Shown: positions 8,874-18,020 of the stretch, in pieces
Layout: every line of letters begins with the position of its first letter
How positions within the stretch are numbered: the first letter of the stretch is position 1
Origin: a virus
Virus record (IMG/VR): IMGVR_UViG_3300025151_000023
Location: 21,743-85,742 of that record
Direction: 5' to 3' (one strand)
DNA: 64,000 nt
The notes under the pieces: model-generated
Databases searched by the model: none
What the model was told of the DNA's origin: nothing
What the model saw: only the letters and a program-made list of their open reading frames with translations
Program-made: the position numbers and the translations under genes

Positions 8874-9730
8874 TTTAAATCCTTCCAATATGCGTGTGTT
8901 TGATTAGTTGTAAGATCTGATTTTTTGCTTTTCATTTGATCCTTGCGTTCAAATCCTTTGAGATGATCCATGTATTGTCCTAGTTCAGAATTTATAAAAG
9001 GATGTCGTGCCTTTCTTGCACCGCCAAATCTTCCATCATTCAGATCTTCATTTTTAATTTTTCCAGCTTGTTCCATTTCTATTCTCACAGCATCAAAGGT
9101 GAATGAATCAGTATAACCTGCCCTTGGGAAACTATTTAAAAATCCTTTTTGTATGTTAAAAAATAGATCATCATCATAATACTGTTGCCAACGTTTGAAA
9201 AATTCTTCTGCAAATTCGTGTGCAGTGTTAAAAGCATAATAACCAGTTTCGGAAAATCCTTTTTTGGGCCTGCCAAGATATGATGTGAACGCATGGTCTG
9301 GAATTATATGTTCCAACCAAGACATAGGCACTGGTTCAAATGTAATGATATCCGCATCTAGGTACCACATCATGTCTGGTTTTGTTTTTTGATATGCGTC
9401 AATACAAGCAAAAACTTTGTACGAAAATCTTATAGCATCATATTCAAATTCATAATCTTTCATACCTAGTGTTTGTAACTTTGGGTTATTAGTATGTCGA
9501 TCAATAAAGTTTTGTAAAGATGGTTGTTCTTTACATAAGTTGTAGTATTCAAATCTATCACCAGCTTGATTTATTTCTTTATCAGCGGGCAATGTTTGTG
9601 ACATGTTGTCAGGATACACTAAAATTTTTGCATGGCTTGGCCAATTTTTTGCCGTAGTTTCTAAAGACTTTGTAACTGGCAATGGAAAATATCTTGGACT
9701 ATATGTTGATACTATGGTTAATGATTTCAT
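8870..9730 (-). CDS. GT-A glycosyltransferase-like, paralog A
   Basis: 286 aa nucleotide-diphospho-sugar transferase fold: MKSLTIVSTYSPRY at the N terminus, RFSYKVFACIDA then the metal motif YLDADIITF (D125, D127), and a C-terminal QYMDHLKGFERKDQMK. The same order (FSHKVFA..., DAD, QFLVHMKG) recurs in the genes at 10880-11614 and 11871-12683, so these are three members of one family. Substrates unknown. Confidence 0.65.
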   Translation of the reverse strand: MKSLTIVSTYSPRYFPLPVTKSLETTAKNWPSHAKILVYPDNMSQTLPADKEINQAGDRFEYYNLCKEQPSLQNFIDRHTNNPKLQTLGMKDYEFEYDAIRFSYKVFACIDAYQKTKPDMMWYLDADIITFEPVPMSWLEHIIPDHAFTSYLGRPKKGFSETGYYAFNTAHEFAEEFFKRWQQYYDDDLFFNIQKGFLNSFPRAGYTDSFTFDAVRIEMEQAGKIKNEDLNDGRFGGARKARHPFINSELGQYMDHLKGFERKDQMKSKKSDLTTNQTHAYWKDLK

Positions 9731-10887
9731 GCTAATTTTACTATTGTGTCATACATTGCATCGATGCCTTCTTTTATGTCTTGAACACCGTTACCTACAA
9801 AGAATCCTTCTGACTCTATTTCTTCAGCACCTTCGTACGTTCCTTTAGCGTCATACTGTTGCATTTGTAAAACAGGTTGTTTAAGCCAGTTGCCAGATGC
9901 AAGTGGTCTTGATTGTACACCTGCTTTTGATAAAGCAGTGACAACTTCGTCTCTTCTACCTTGAAGCGGACCAGTCATTATACAACCAAAGCTAAACCAA
10001 CTAGACTCTTGTGTTTCTTTTTGTAAACGTATCCATGGTTTGTCGGCAAACTTTTTAAAAAAATATTCTTTATTTTTCATTCTTGCTTCAACCATTGAAG
10101 GCCATTTTTTAAGTTGCTCGGAACCAATGGCTCCACTGAATTCTAATGGACGTATAGCATAGCCTGGGGTAACAAATGTAAAGTTGTCCTTCCATGCGCC
10201 TGTCTTTGGAAACAATGGATTGTTATCACTTAAATCTCGTACCCATCCGTGAGCTCTCAAAGATTTCAACCAATCAGCATCTTCTTGGCTGTCAACAACA
10301 ACCATGCCACCTTCCATTGTTTGCATGTGATGTGAAAAGAAAAAAGAATGTGTGCCAATTAATCCGTGACTACCAGTATATCTGTTGTTATATTTTGCAC
10401 CCATTGATTCGCAATTATCTTCAATTACAAACAAATTGTGTTTGTCTGCTATTTTATAAATTGCGTCAAAATCACATGGATTGCCTAGCAAATTTATACA
10501 CAGTATTGCTGAAGTTTCAGGTGTTATTTGCTGTTCTATTTTTTCTGGATCAATGTTAAATGTGTTTGGATCAACATCTACAAAGTTTAATTTAAAACCA
10601 CATTGGTTTACTGGAAAGTAACTTGTTGACCAACCTACTGCTGGAACAATTACGTTACCAGTGAGATTATACTTTAATTTTAACAAAGACATCATCAATA
10701 AATTTGCAGATGATCCTGAGTTGCACATTACAGCATGACCGTGACCAAAATATTGTGCATATTCTTCTTCAAACTTTTTAACATGTGAACCCATAGTGTA
10801 CATGTCAGTTGCAATAACTTTTTGTATGGCATCAATTTCTTCTTGTCCCCAAGTGCTAGACGCTAATGGGTATACTATATTAGGCAT
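9727..10887 (-). CDS. DegT/ColD/E1-type PLP-dependent sugar 3-dehydratase
   Basis: Fold-type I PLP enzyme of the DnrJ/EryC1/StrS group (MCNSGSSANLL; VIEDNCESMGA). The position that carries the PLP lysine in aminotransferases reads SFFFSHHMQTMEGG, with His186 instead. That exchange defines ColD (GDP-4-keto-6-deoxymannose 3-dehydratase) and E1/RfbH (CDP-4-keto-6-deoxyglucose 3-dehydrase), whose motif is SFYPAHHITMGEGG. So a 3-deoxygenation step toward a 3,6-dideoxyhexose is more likely than transamination. E1 also needs an electron donor. ATG 10887 preferred over GTG 10899 on Shine-Dalgarno spacing. Confidence 0.8.
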   Translation of the reverse strand: MPNIVYPLASSTWGQEEIDAIQKVIATDMYTMGSHVKKFEEEYAQYFGHGHAVMCNSGSSANLLMMSLLKLKYNLTGNVIVPAVGWSTSYFPVNQCGFKLNFVDVDPNTFNIDPEKIEQQITPETSAILCINLLGNPCDFDAIYKIADKHNLFVIEDNCESMGAKYNNRYTGSHGLIGTHSFFFSHHMQTMEGGMVVVDSQEDADWLKSLRAHGWVRDLSDNNPLFPKTGAWKDNFTFVTPGYAIRPLEFSGAIGSEQLKKWPSMVEARMKNKEYFFKKFADKPWIRLQKETQESSWFSFGCIMTGPLQGRRDEVVTALSKAGVQSRPLASGNWLKQPVLQMQQYDAKGTYEGAEEIESEGFFVGNGVQDIKEGIDAMYDTIVKLA

Positions 10888-11614
10888 GTTTTTTGTCACC
10901 TTTCATATGAACTAAAAACTGCGCCAGTGGCGATTTTGGAACTGGGTCACTGTTTTTAAGTCCTGGATGATATTTCATCAAATCCATTTGTTTACAGTCT
11001 TTGAAAGAGTCTCTACCAATAGCCATGGTATATTGGTCAGCCTGCATGTTATCATAGCCCCATAGCTCGTCTGTTAGATATATTTCTTCCATTCTGTTTG
11101 CCCAATCTTTGGCTTTTGGATGTTTAGGATTGTGCATGTAAAATCCAGTTTCGTCTCTTAGTTTTTTTCTATCAAAAAATGTGCAAAGCGAATCAGGTGG
11201 ACATATTTCCCTTAGATAGTCTAAGTTTGGTTCTGCTGTGTACACAGTATCAGCATCAGAATATAATATTATGTCTGCTGTTGAATTTTTTATCCTGTGT
11301 GTTTGTGCAAAAACTTTGTGTGAAAATTTTACACCATCATTTTTCCAAACAAACTTACCACGGTCTTCTCGCCATCCACACTTGACTGGATCTTTTCTAG
11401 CTTCAGTAACCCATGCTTCTAGTTTTGGTTGTTCTGTATATAAATCGTGATATGAAATATTTGGCTCTAACAATTCTGGTTCTTGTTCTTGGTAATAAAC
11501 ATGAAGTGTGCAGTCTTTTGGCCAATATTTGATGAATGATTCTATCATGCGTTTTCCACAAATATCATAATATTCTTTATTATATGTTGTGCAAACTTCT
11601 ACTGTTCTACTCAT
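10880..11614 (-). CDS. GT-A glycosyltransferase-like, paralog B
   Basis: 244 aa. N-terminal MSRTVEVCTTYNKEYYDICGKRMIESF and YWPKDCTLHVYY, then KFSHKVFAQ and the metal motif YSDADTVY (D120, D122), ending LAQFLVHMKGDKKHA. Nearly the same N-terminal arrangement as the plus-strand copy at 11871-12683 (GKRMIDSFVKYWPKEIKL). Overlaps the PLP enzyme gene by 8 nt. Confidence 0.65.
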   Translation of the reverse strand: MSRTVEVCTTYNKEYYDICGKRMIESFIKYWPKDCTLHVYYQEQEPELLEPNISYHDLYTEQPKLEAWVTEARKDPVKCGWREDRGKFVWKNDGVKFSHKVFAQTHRIKNSTADIILYSDADTVYTAEPNLDYLREICPPDSLCTFFDRKKLRDETGFYMHNPKHPKAKDWANRMEEIYLTDELWGYDNMQADQYTMAIGRDSFKDCKQMDLMKYHPGLKNSDPVPKSPLAQFLVHMKGDKKHA

Positions 11615-11795
11615 TGTTAGCCCCTTCTAATCCTTTTTCCATAAATCTATTAAATCTTTCCAACTTTTTATCTTTAATTCTATGTAGTCCTAACTTTACA
11701 AACCTCTTCCACCAAAATTCTTCTTGCAAATAAACACGCCAACTTTCTTTTGTATAATCTTCTTCGCCAGCTGGTTTGTTTCTGTGTTCTTGCAT
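11607..11795 (-). CDS. Small basic protein, 62 aa
   Basis: Heads the minus-strand sugar operon and overlaps the next gene by 8 nt. It is Arg/Lys/Glu-rich with many aromatics (YLQEEFWWKRFVKLG) and looks helical. Not recognised. The overlap and lack of another frame support translation. Confidence 0.5.
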   Translation of the reverse strand: MQEHRNKPAGEEDYTKESWRVYLQEEFWWKRFVKLGLHRIKDKKLERFNRFMEKGLEGANNE

Positions 11796-11870
11796 AATTT
11801 AGTTTTAAATAATTGCATTATGTGTTACTATAATTATGATTAGTAATAATGTACATTGGAGCAAAGTGAT

Positions 11871-12683
11871 ATGCGATCTATATCAGTAATTACAACGTTT
11901 TCTGCCTTAGGCTGGCACTCTTATGGCAAGAGAATGATTGACTCTTTTGTAAAGTATTGGCCAAAAGAAATAAAATTGATAGTGTATTACGAAGAAAAGC
12001 CAAAAGATGTTGATTATGGTGATCAAGTACAATGGGTCAACTTTGAACAAGCAAGTCCAGAGCTAGTAGCATATAAGAAGAAACATAAAACAAATCCATT
12101 TGCAACTGGTTGGAAAATAGGTACTGATCCAAAATCAAAATATTCATATTTGTGGGATGCTGTAAAATTTGCACATAAATCGTTTTGTGTATCACATGCG
12201 GCTCTCAATAGTTCCACAGATATTATCATCTGGTTAGATGCAGATGTCGTTACCCACAATTTTGTATCGCGGGAACATATTGAGAGCCTGTTACCTCAAA
12301 ACAGTTATTGTGCATATTTAGGTAGAAAGAAAATTTATCCTGAATGCGGATTTGTTATGTATGATTGTACTAGTGAATACAACGAACCATTTATGAAAGA
12401 ATGGCAAGAATTGTACACAAAAGACAAACTATTCAAACTAGCAGAATATCACGATTCTTATTTGTTTCAGCATTTAGTAGAACACTTTGAATTTGTGTTT
12501 CCAGATTTTAAACACACTAGCATTTCTGGTAGTCATCCTAATCGCCCAGGTGTGCATGTTTTTATTAATTCTCCATTAGGGCAATATATGGATCACCTAA
12601 AAGGAGCAAGGAAAATTAAAGGCAAATCAAAAAAAGAAGATTTGTATGTTAATAGGCAAGAAGATTATTGGAAAAAAGTATGA
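11871..12683 (+). CDS. GT-A glycosyltransferase-like, paralog C
   Basis: 270 aa from ATG 11871 (GGAG at 11858-11861); a TTG at 11856 is less likely. Contains YGKRMIDSFVKYWP, KFAHKSFCVS, the metal motif WLDADVVTH (D123, D125) and the family ending GQYMDHLKGARK. First gene of the five-gene plus-strand sugar operon that diverges from paralog B's operon. A TATAAT sits at 11829-11834 but I see no good -35. Confidence 0.65.
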   Translation: MRSISVITTFSALGWHSYGKRMIDSFVKYWPKEIKLIVYYEEKPKDVDYGDQVQWVNFEQASPELVAYKKKHKTNPFATGWKIGTDPKSKYSYLWDAVKFAHKSFCVSHAALNSSTDIIIWLDADVVTHNFVSREHIESLLPQNSYCAYLGRKKIYPECGFVMYDCTSEYNEPFMKEWQELYTKDKLFKLAEYHDSYLFQHLVEHFEFVFPDFKHTSISGSHPNRPGVHVFINSPLGQYMDHLKGARKIKGKSKKEDLYVNRQEDYWKKV

Positions 12684-13507
12684 AAATATTAGTTACCGGT
12701 TGTTCACATATTTTTGGTACTGATCTTAAAGATTGTGACGGTATTACGTCAAGTAAATTGACTTGGCCAATGTTACTGTTTCCGAACGCAACAAATATTT
12801 CAAAACCTGGTGCAAGTCCAAACACAATAGCAAGGCGTGTATTAATGTACCTATCTTATAATTCACCAAAACCTATTGACGGAGTTATAGTCCAATGGCC
12901 GAACCTTAACAGATGGGAATCAGTATCGCCTGATTTTGATATGACTGGAGAAGATTGGCCATATCAAACTATTGGGCAACATGAAAGCCATCAATATAAT
13001 GATAAAGCTACGTTGGCTTGGAAAATGCACATAGCAGGCACTGACTTGTATAATGTGCATATTCAAAATGTACAAACAATTATCATGCTTAATTCTATAC
13101 TACGTTTAAAAAAAATAAAATGTGTAAATTTACTTTCAAATCCTATTTCTACTGATAAAAGGTTACAACCAAATCAACAAAACACTATATCTAAGCCAAA
13201 ACGTTTTTCTATTGGGGACTTGAAACGTTGGGGCTTTTGGAATGCTATACATTCAGGTTTGTGTCATAGCTTTGGAATCAATACTAGTACAGATGCTGAT
13301 ATCAAAGTTGCTGATGATGATGTGTTTGAACGTGTGTTGATGAATGAATTGTCTTTGTACAAATGGTTAGATTTAGATGGAATGTCATGGACGGAATGGG
13401 CATCACACAACAATTATCAAACAACCAATTGGCACTACAGCGAACAGGCTCATGTAGATGCATCTAAATTATTAGAAAACAAAATAGGAAATATTTTTGA
13501 AACTTAA
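12680..13507 (+). CDS. SGNH-hydrolase-like protein
   Basis: Starts with the block-I-like MKILVTGCSHIFGTDL, where the nucleophile Ser is followed by His, and has GVIVQWPNLNRWE (block V-like) and a C-terminal His in HYSEQAHVDASKLL. This is the phage SGNH type seen beside sugar genes; a related gene is at 4765-5394. ATG 12680 overlaps the upstream TGA (ATGA), preferred over TTG-type starts upstream. Confidence 0.5.
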   Translation: MKILVTGCSHIFGTDLKDCDGITSSKLTWPMLLFPNATNISKPGASPNTIARRVLMYLSYNSPKPIDGVIVQWPNLNRWESVSPDFDMTGEDWPYQTIGQHESHQYNDKATLAWKMHIAGTDLYNVHIQNVQTIIMLNSILRLKKIKCVNLLSNPISTDKRLQPNQQNTISKPKRFSIGDLKRWGFWNAIHSGLCHSFGINTSTDADIKVADDDVFERVLMNELSLYKWLDLDGMSWTEWASHNNYQTTNWHYSEQAHVDASKLLENKIGNIFET

Positions 13508-14285
13508 CATTATTAATAATAATCATGGTGATGACAGTAAAGCATGGTACAGCTTAAAGCCCTTACATCAATATATTGATAAAAATGGCATACCTACTAT
13601 GTGGGGATTAGCAAGTACAAATTACACAAAGGCAGTGTCATATGTTGAAAATAAAAAACCATGGTTGTTTTGTGATATGCCATACTGGGGAAGATGGAAT
13701 CCATTGAAAATGGCAGTCAATCCTCATGGTGAATATTTTTGGCGCACTTGTTTGAATGGTATACACGTTAATAAAATTATAAATGACTTGCCGCATGATA
13801 GAATAAAAAATATTACAATCAAAGACTGGAGAACAAAAGGAGAGTACATATTGATTGCTCCTTCGTCACCAACAGTGAATAGATTCATAGGACAGCCAAA
13901 CTGGGAACACGATACAATAAAGTTTTTAAAGACTATGACAGATATGCCAATAAAAGTTAGGCACAAACCTCGTAAAAGTGGCAAAAGTGGACCAGCTTAT
14001 GCTTTAACACCATTAGCAGACGATTTGCAAAATGCATCATGTGTAATAACAAGTTGTTCTATGGTAGCTGTTGACGCCATTATTGAAGGGATTCCTGTGT
14101 ATTGTCACTCTCTTGCTTGTACGCATCCAGTGGCACAAGATATCAAAAAATACGGACAGCCGGTATATGCAGAAAATAGAAAAGATTGGTTAGCAACCTT
14201 AAGTTATCATCAATATACAAGTGAAGAAATACAATCAGGGTTGTTTGCAAAAATGTTTAAGGAGATGTATCATGTTATGCGTTAG
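13497..14285 (+). CDS. GT-B/KpsS-like glycosyltransferase paralog 3
   Basis: 262 aa. TTG start at 13497, overlapping the previous gene by 11 nt. Contains RHKPRKSGKSG near residue 160 and ITSCSMVAVDAIIEGIPVYC, the equivalent of the NSNPAIESVLEG motif of paralog 1, then the shared ending RKDWLATLSYHQYTSEEI. Second half of the family fold is clearest. Confidence 0.55.
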   Translation: MKLNIINNNHGDDSKAWYSLKPLHQYIDKNGIPTMWGLASTNYTKAVSYVENKKPWLFCDMPYWGRWNPLKMAVNPHGEYFWRTCLNGIHVNKIINDLPHDRIKNITIKDWRTKGEYILIAPSSPTVNRFIGQPNWEHDTIKFLKTMTDMPIKVRHKPRKSGKSGPAYALTPLADDLQNASCVITSCSMVAVDAIIEGIPVYCHSLACTHPVAQDIKKYGQPVYAENRKDWLATLSYHQYTSEEIQSGLFAKMFKEMYHVMR

Positions 14286-15075
14286 AACAATGAGGCCTTT
14301 TACTGAAAAAATTATTTCAGCATGGGCAAAAGGATGTGATGGGGATATTATTCCTCCCATTAAAGATTATCAAGGCATGCGAAAAAGCACGTATGCGTTT
14401 TTAGGAGTACTGAGGGGATCTGGCGATATGTTGAAAAGATGTATGGCCAAAGGTTATGATTATTATTTTATTGACCATGCATATTTTTTAGGTGGACATG
14501 ATCGAAATCCAGCATGGTATAGAGCAACTAAAAATGGACATGTTGCACATATTTTGAAAGATAGACCTAGTGATAGATATGAAAAATATTTTAAACAAGA
14601 CATAAAACCATATCGATCAGGCAGTAAAATAATCGTCTGTCCGCCCACTGGAGCCATTGAGTGGATGTTTGACACACAAGATTGGCTTAACACCACTGTA
14701 GGCGCTTTAAAACAGCATACAGACCGTGAAATAGTGGTGAGGGATAAGCCTATGAATCCTCAAGTGAAAAAAGAAAATGGTGTAACCACTATTGATGGTT
14801 TTATCAAAACACAAGATGACAAACCATTGCAACAAGACTTAGATGACGCCCATTGTGTAGTGACTTTTAATTCAGGGGTTGGAGTAAAAGCATTGTGTGA
14901 AGGCATACCTGTCATTTGTGGAACAGAATGTGCGGCATATCCTATTGCAAACAAAATAGAGGACATTGAAAATCTACAACAGCATGAAAGGCAACCGTGG
15001 CTTAATCACCTTGCATATTCTCAGTTTACTTTAGCAGAAATGGAATCTGGGTATGCCTTAGAACAATGTACTTAG
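14272..15075 (+). CDS. GT-B/KpsS-like glycosyltransferase paralog 4
   Basis: ATG 14272 follows AAGGAG (14259-14264) at good spacing, so an upstream in-frame start at 14221 is rejected. Contains VVRDKPMNPQ, TFNSGVGVKALCEGIPVIC (donor-site motif) and the ending RQPWLNHLAYSQFTLAEM. It overlaps paralog 3 by 14 nt; the two look like a tandem duplication that has since diverged. Confidence 0.6.
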   Translation: MLCVRTMRPFTEKIISAWAKGCDGDIIPPIKDYQGMRKSTYAFLGVLRGSGDMLKRCMAKGYDYYFIDHAYFLGGHDRNPAWYRATKNGHVAHILKDRPSDRYEKYFKQDIKPYRSGSKIIVCPPTGAIEWMFDTQDWLNTTVGALKQHTDREIVVRDKPMNPQVKKENGVTTIDGFIKTQDDKPLQQDLDDAHCVVTFNSGVGVKALCEGIPVICGTECAAYPIANKIEDIENLQQHERQPWLNHLAYSQFTLAEMESGYALEQCT

Positions 15076-15680
15076 ACACTAAGCATAAAATATTATTCAT
15101 ACACATACCACGCACTGGTGGATCATGGCTAGGCTACAAAATGATGGACTTTTGTTATCCAATGTACAGGGGAGTTGGCCAAGAAATATTTACAAAGTCA
15201 GGGGAAAAGTACCCTGTTGGCAGGCACACAACTTTAGAAAAAATTTATAGTTTACAATATCTAATACAAGACGACATAAACACTTACTATAAAATTGCTG
15301 TATCAAGGCATCCATACACAAGATTTATATCAGCATTTGATTATTTTAAAAATATTACAGATACCGCTGAAAGACATAATTTAAAAACTTTAGAAGATAT
15401 GATGTCTTGGATAGAAGATGGAGCAGACAAACAACACATTTTGCCTCAGTCATATTGGTACGATGAGAGATTTAACAACTTTTACAAATTTGAAAATATA
15501 GAAGATTTAAATTTACAATTATGGATACCAAAATGGCACAATAGCGATACAATAATTCAAAAAGGTAAACGTAGAGGTATTCAAAAGTCAAAACATAAAG
15601 CTAAATTGAGTGAAAAACTAAAAGAACGAATATTTAAATTTTATAACAAAGATTTTTATTTGTTTGACTATGTTAGATAG
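15066..15680 (+). CDS. Sulfotransferase
   Basis: PAPS-dependent sulfotransferase fold: the 5'-phosphosulfate loop is FIHIPRTGGSW (11-21) and the 3'-phosphate motif is VSRHPYTRFISAF (79-91). 204 aa, cytosolic, of the small bacterial/phage type. It ends the plus-strand operon and faces asnB, overlapping its end by 8 nt. Likely sulfates a sugar made by the cluster. A second, more distant sulfotransferase is at 48358-49056. Confidence 0.8.
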   Translation: MYLDTKHKILFIHIPRTGGSWLGYKMMDFCYPMYRGVGQEIFTKSGEKYPVGRHTTLEKIYSLQYLIQDDINTYYKIAVSRHPYTRFISAFDYFKNITDTAERHNLKTLEDMMSWIEDGADKQHILPQSYWYDERFNNFYKFENIEDLNLQLWIPKWHNSDTIIQKGKRRGIQKSKHKAKLSEKLKERIFKFYNKDFYLFDYVR

Positions 15681-17403
15681 TCATATTATAAGTTTGTGCC
15701 CATGAACGCATCATCCACGATATAAGCCTAGGCTTTTTATTCATTTGATTTGCTTTTGAAATCACATTTTTTAAACAATCATTTTTGTTCATGTAGCTAG
15801 CCATAAAATTTTGCAATTCTTTTTGATCGTTCAACCAATACACTAAAGGCACAGTCCATCCTGTTTTTTGTTTATTGATAATGTAATCAGGTAGGTAATT
15901 TTTATATGCTATTTTCGTTGGCAATTTAGTATCGCCTTTTTGTGCACCAATTTTGTGTTTGGAAGTTATGCCTAAACAATACTTCATAAATCTTTGCGTA
16001 GCTAATGGGAACCTACCCTCCATACCAAACGCCATTCCAAATTTATCATTCCTGCCAAAAAAGTCTTCTGGTACTTGTGTAACACAATCTAAAGCCATGT
16101 AAGAATTTACATGATCATTTGGGTTCCATATACCTTGCGGAAATTGTTTACACAATATTTCATGCAATTCTTTTTTTGATATTTTTGTAGTCATTTCAAC
16201 AGGTCTTTTTATTCTGTGCATCCATTTCCACACCAAACCCTCCCATGACTTGATATGTTCTTCAGGCTTTTTTAGTTTCCAATATTTTGGATATCCGCCT
16301 AGTAATTCGTCACCCATATCACCAGCCATTGTAACCACTACACCGGCTTCAGCAAGACGCCTGTTAGTTTCGTAATACATTGGCATATTCCAGTTATAAA
16401 CCGGTTGTTCCATGAAGTGCATTGTTTTGTCCCAACAATCCATTGTAATTTTTGGTGTGATAGTAATTTCAGTATGGTTCATTCCAAAGTCTTTGGCAAA
16501 TCTCGCCGCATGAATGGCATCGTCATTGTGGTCCTCATCTGTAATCACATTTGGAGACATTTTGTTTGTAAAAGTGTCCAAATGTCCTAGTACTTTTTTG
16601 AGTTCATATGCAACTAATGTAGAGTCCAACCCACCTGATAAAAACATGCCAAATTTTCTTAGACCTAGTGTAGACATTTTCACTGTTTCGTGTGCTTCAT
16701 GCCTAAATTCTTCAAAGTCTAATGGCTTATTACTTTCTGGATATATTGTGTGTACGTTGCGTTCTTTGAATTTTTTATTTCCTACATCATACACCAACGT
16801 TTCCCCAGGCATTAATTTTTTGATACCTGTAAACATAGAATTGCTAGTTGCGTTCAACCCAGTAATGCTCATACATGCAGAAGCTAGTTCGTCAATTTTT
16901 TTAGCACCTGGTACGTGCTCTATCATACCTTTTATTTCAGAACCAAAGATTAATCCATCTGATATTTCGGCATAATACAATGGTTTTATCCCTGCATGAT
17001 CACGTGATAGTGTTATAGTTTTGTCCTCTTTATTGTAATATGCGTAAGCGTGCATTGAATCTAATGTGCTTGATATTGTTGTGTTACTGTTTGATCTGTC
17101 TAGTAAAAATGCTAATAATTCAGTATCGCACGTAGTTTTTGGTTGCCATGTATCTTTATATGTTTCTTTCAATTCGTTGTAATTAAAAATTTCTCCATTG
17201 TAAACTAACACATTTCCTCTGTCAGTAATCCATGGCTGTTTGCCATCTACCGGTGTTGAAGTTATTGATAACAAGTTATGACCTAACGTAACATTATCGT
17301 CATGCCATACATCAGATCCATCTGGTCCTCTATGGGAACATGCTGAAATATAAGATTTTATTAATTCAGGTTTTCTAGCAGTGATACCGTATATGCCACA
17401 CAT
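15673..17403 (-). CDS. asnB: Asparagine synthetase (glutamine-hydrolysing)
   Basis: Complete class-II glutamine amidotransferase plus synthetase. Cys2 is the glutaminase nucleophile (MCGIYGI), followed by HRGPDG (24-29), YNGEIFNY and TCDTE. The ATP-pyrophosphatase loop is SGGLDS (256-261). 576 aa is a normal length. In sugar clusters AsnB-like enzymes can amidate uronic acids rather than make free asparagine, and location here makes that plausible, but the sequence alone cannot decide. Confidence 0.88.
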   Translation of the reverse strand: MCGIYGITARKPELIKSYISACSHRGPDGSDVWHDDNVTLGHNLLSITSTPVDGKQPWITDRGNVLVYNGEIFNYNELKETYKDTWQPKTTCDTELLAFLLDRSNSNTTISSTLDSMHAYAYYNKEDKTITLSRDHAGIKPLYYAEISDGLIFGSEIKGMIEHVPGAKKIDELASACMSITGLNATSNSMFTGIKKLMPGETLVYDVGNKKFKERNVHTIYPESNKPLDFEEFRHEAHETVKMSTLGLRKFGMFLSGGLDSTLVAYELKKVLGHLDTFTNKMSPNVITDEDHNDDAIHAARFAKDFGMNHTEITITPKITMDCWDKTMHFMEQPVYNWNMPMYYETNRRLAEAGVVVTMAGDMGDELLGGYPKYWKLKKPEEHIKSWEGLVWKWMHRIKRPVEMTTKISKKELHEILCKQFPQGIWNPNDHVNSYMALDCVTQVPEDFFGRNDKFGMAFGMEGRFPLATQRFMKYCLGITSKHKIGAQKGDTKLPTKIAYKNYLPDYIINKQKTGWTVPLVYWLNDQKELQNFMASYMNKNDCLKNVISKANQMNKKPRLISWMMRSWAQTYNMTI

Positions 17404-17411
17404 ACTTTAAT

Positions 17412-18020
17412 TTAGTTACGTTTATTCTTAATGAACAAATTTACGGTTATTCTATGGGCATCAATAATACCTCCGTAATCATGCCATGTTTTGGATTGTA
17501 TTCCTGCAAATACAAATGCCCGATTTGGTTTCCATGGTGCCGAGCCCCATAAATTTGCAAGTGTAATAGTTTCAGGATTTTGCACATTATTGCCTTTAAC
17601 ACCAGTGTACATATTAGTACCAGTACCTTCGTTCGGAGCCACATAAATCACACCGGACCAACATTTGTCATAGCTTTCGTCATGCACTGGAAATCTATAA
17701 GGTGCAGGTGCCTGCCTTGTAATTTGCACTTCTCCTTTATATTTTGCAAAAGCTCTAGCATGTGGCCAATGCTTCAGCAGTTGTGGTATGTTATCATTAA
17801 GCCAAGCATCAGCTTTATTAAGCCAACTTGTTAACTTGGTGTCTAGTATTGTGTTATTTTTTAAAAATGCCTTGTTGTCTTTAAAATTACTATTCTCATC
17901 TATTGTAGATAATTTGTCAAACAATGGTTTAAGTTCTTCGTATTGTTGGATAACATTGTCTGTTTGCATCCACGGCCATGGAACAGTATGTGTAGGTCCT
18001 TGAAATAAACCATTAAACAT
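17412..18020 (-). CDS. 2OG-Fe(II) oxygenase-superfamily protein
   Basis: 202 aa. Iron-binding HxE as FPVHDESYDK (H113, E115), distal H180 (KTWHDY) and R190 ten residues later (HRITVNLFI), the standard spacing of 2-oxoglutarate oxygenases. The CWSGVIYVAP strand fits the beta-helix core. Adjacent to asnB and overlapping a GT8-like gene by 8 nt. Substrate unknown. Confidence 0.65.
   Translation of the reverse strand: MFNGLFQGPTHTVPWPWMQTDNVIQQYEELKPLFDKLSTIDENSNFKDNKAFLKNNTILDTKLTSWLNKADAWLNDNIPQLLKHWPHARAFAKYKGEVQITRQAPAPYRFPVHDESYDKCWSGVIYVAPNEGTGTNMYTGVKGNNVQNPETITLANLWGSAPWKPNRAFVFAGIQSKTWHDYGGIIDAHRITVNLFIKNKRN

Noticed and set aside
11829-11834. Promoter for the plus-strand sugar operon
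   Set aside because: TATAAT without a -35 at 16-18 nt; too weak to list.
15673-17403. AsnB as housekeeping asparagine supply only
   Set aside because: Not excluded, but cluster context favours amidation of a sugar; kept as a neutral family call.
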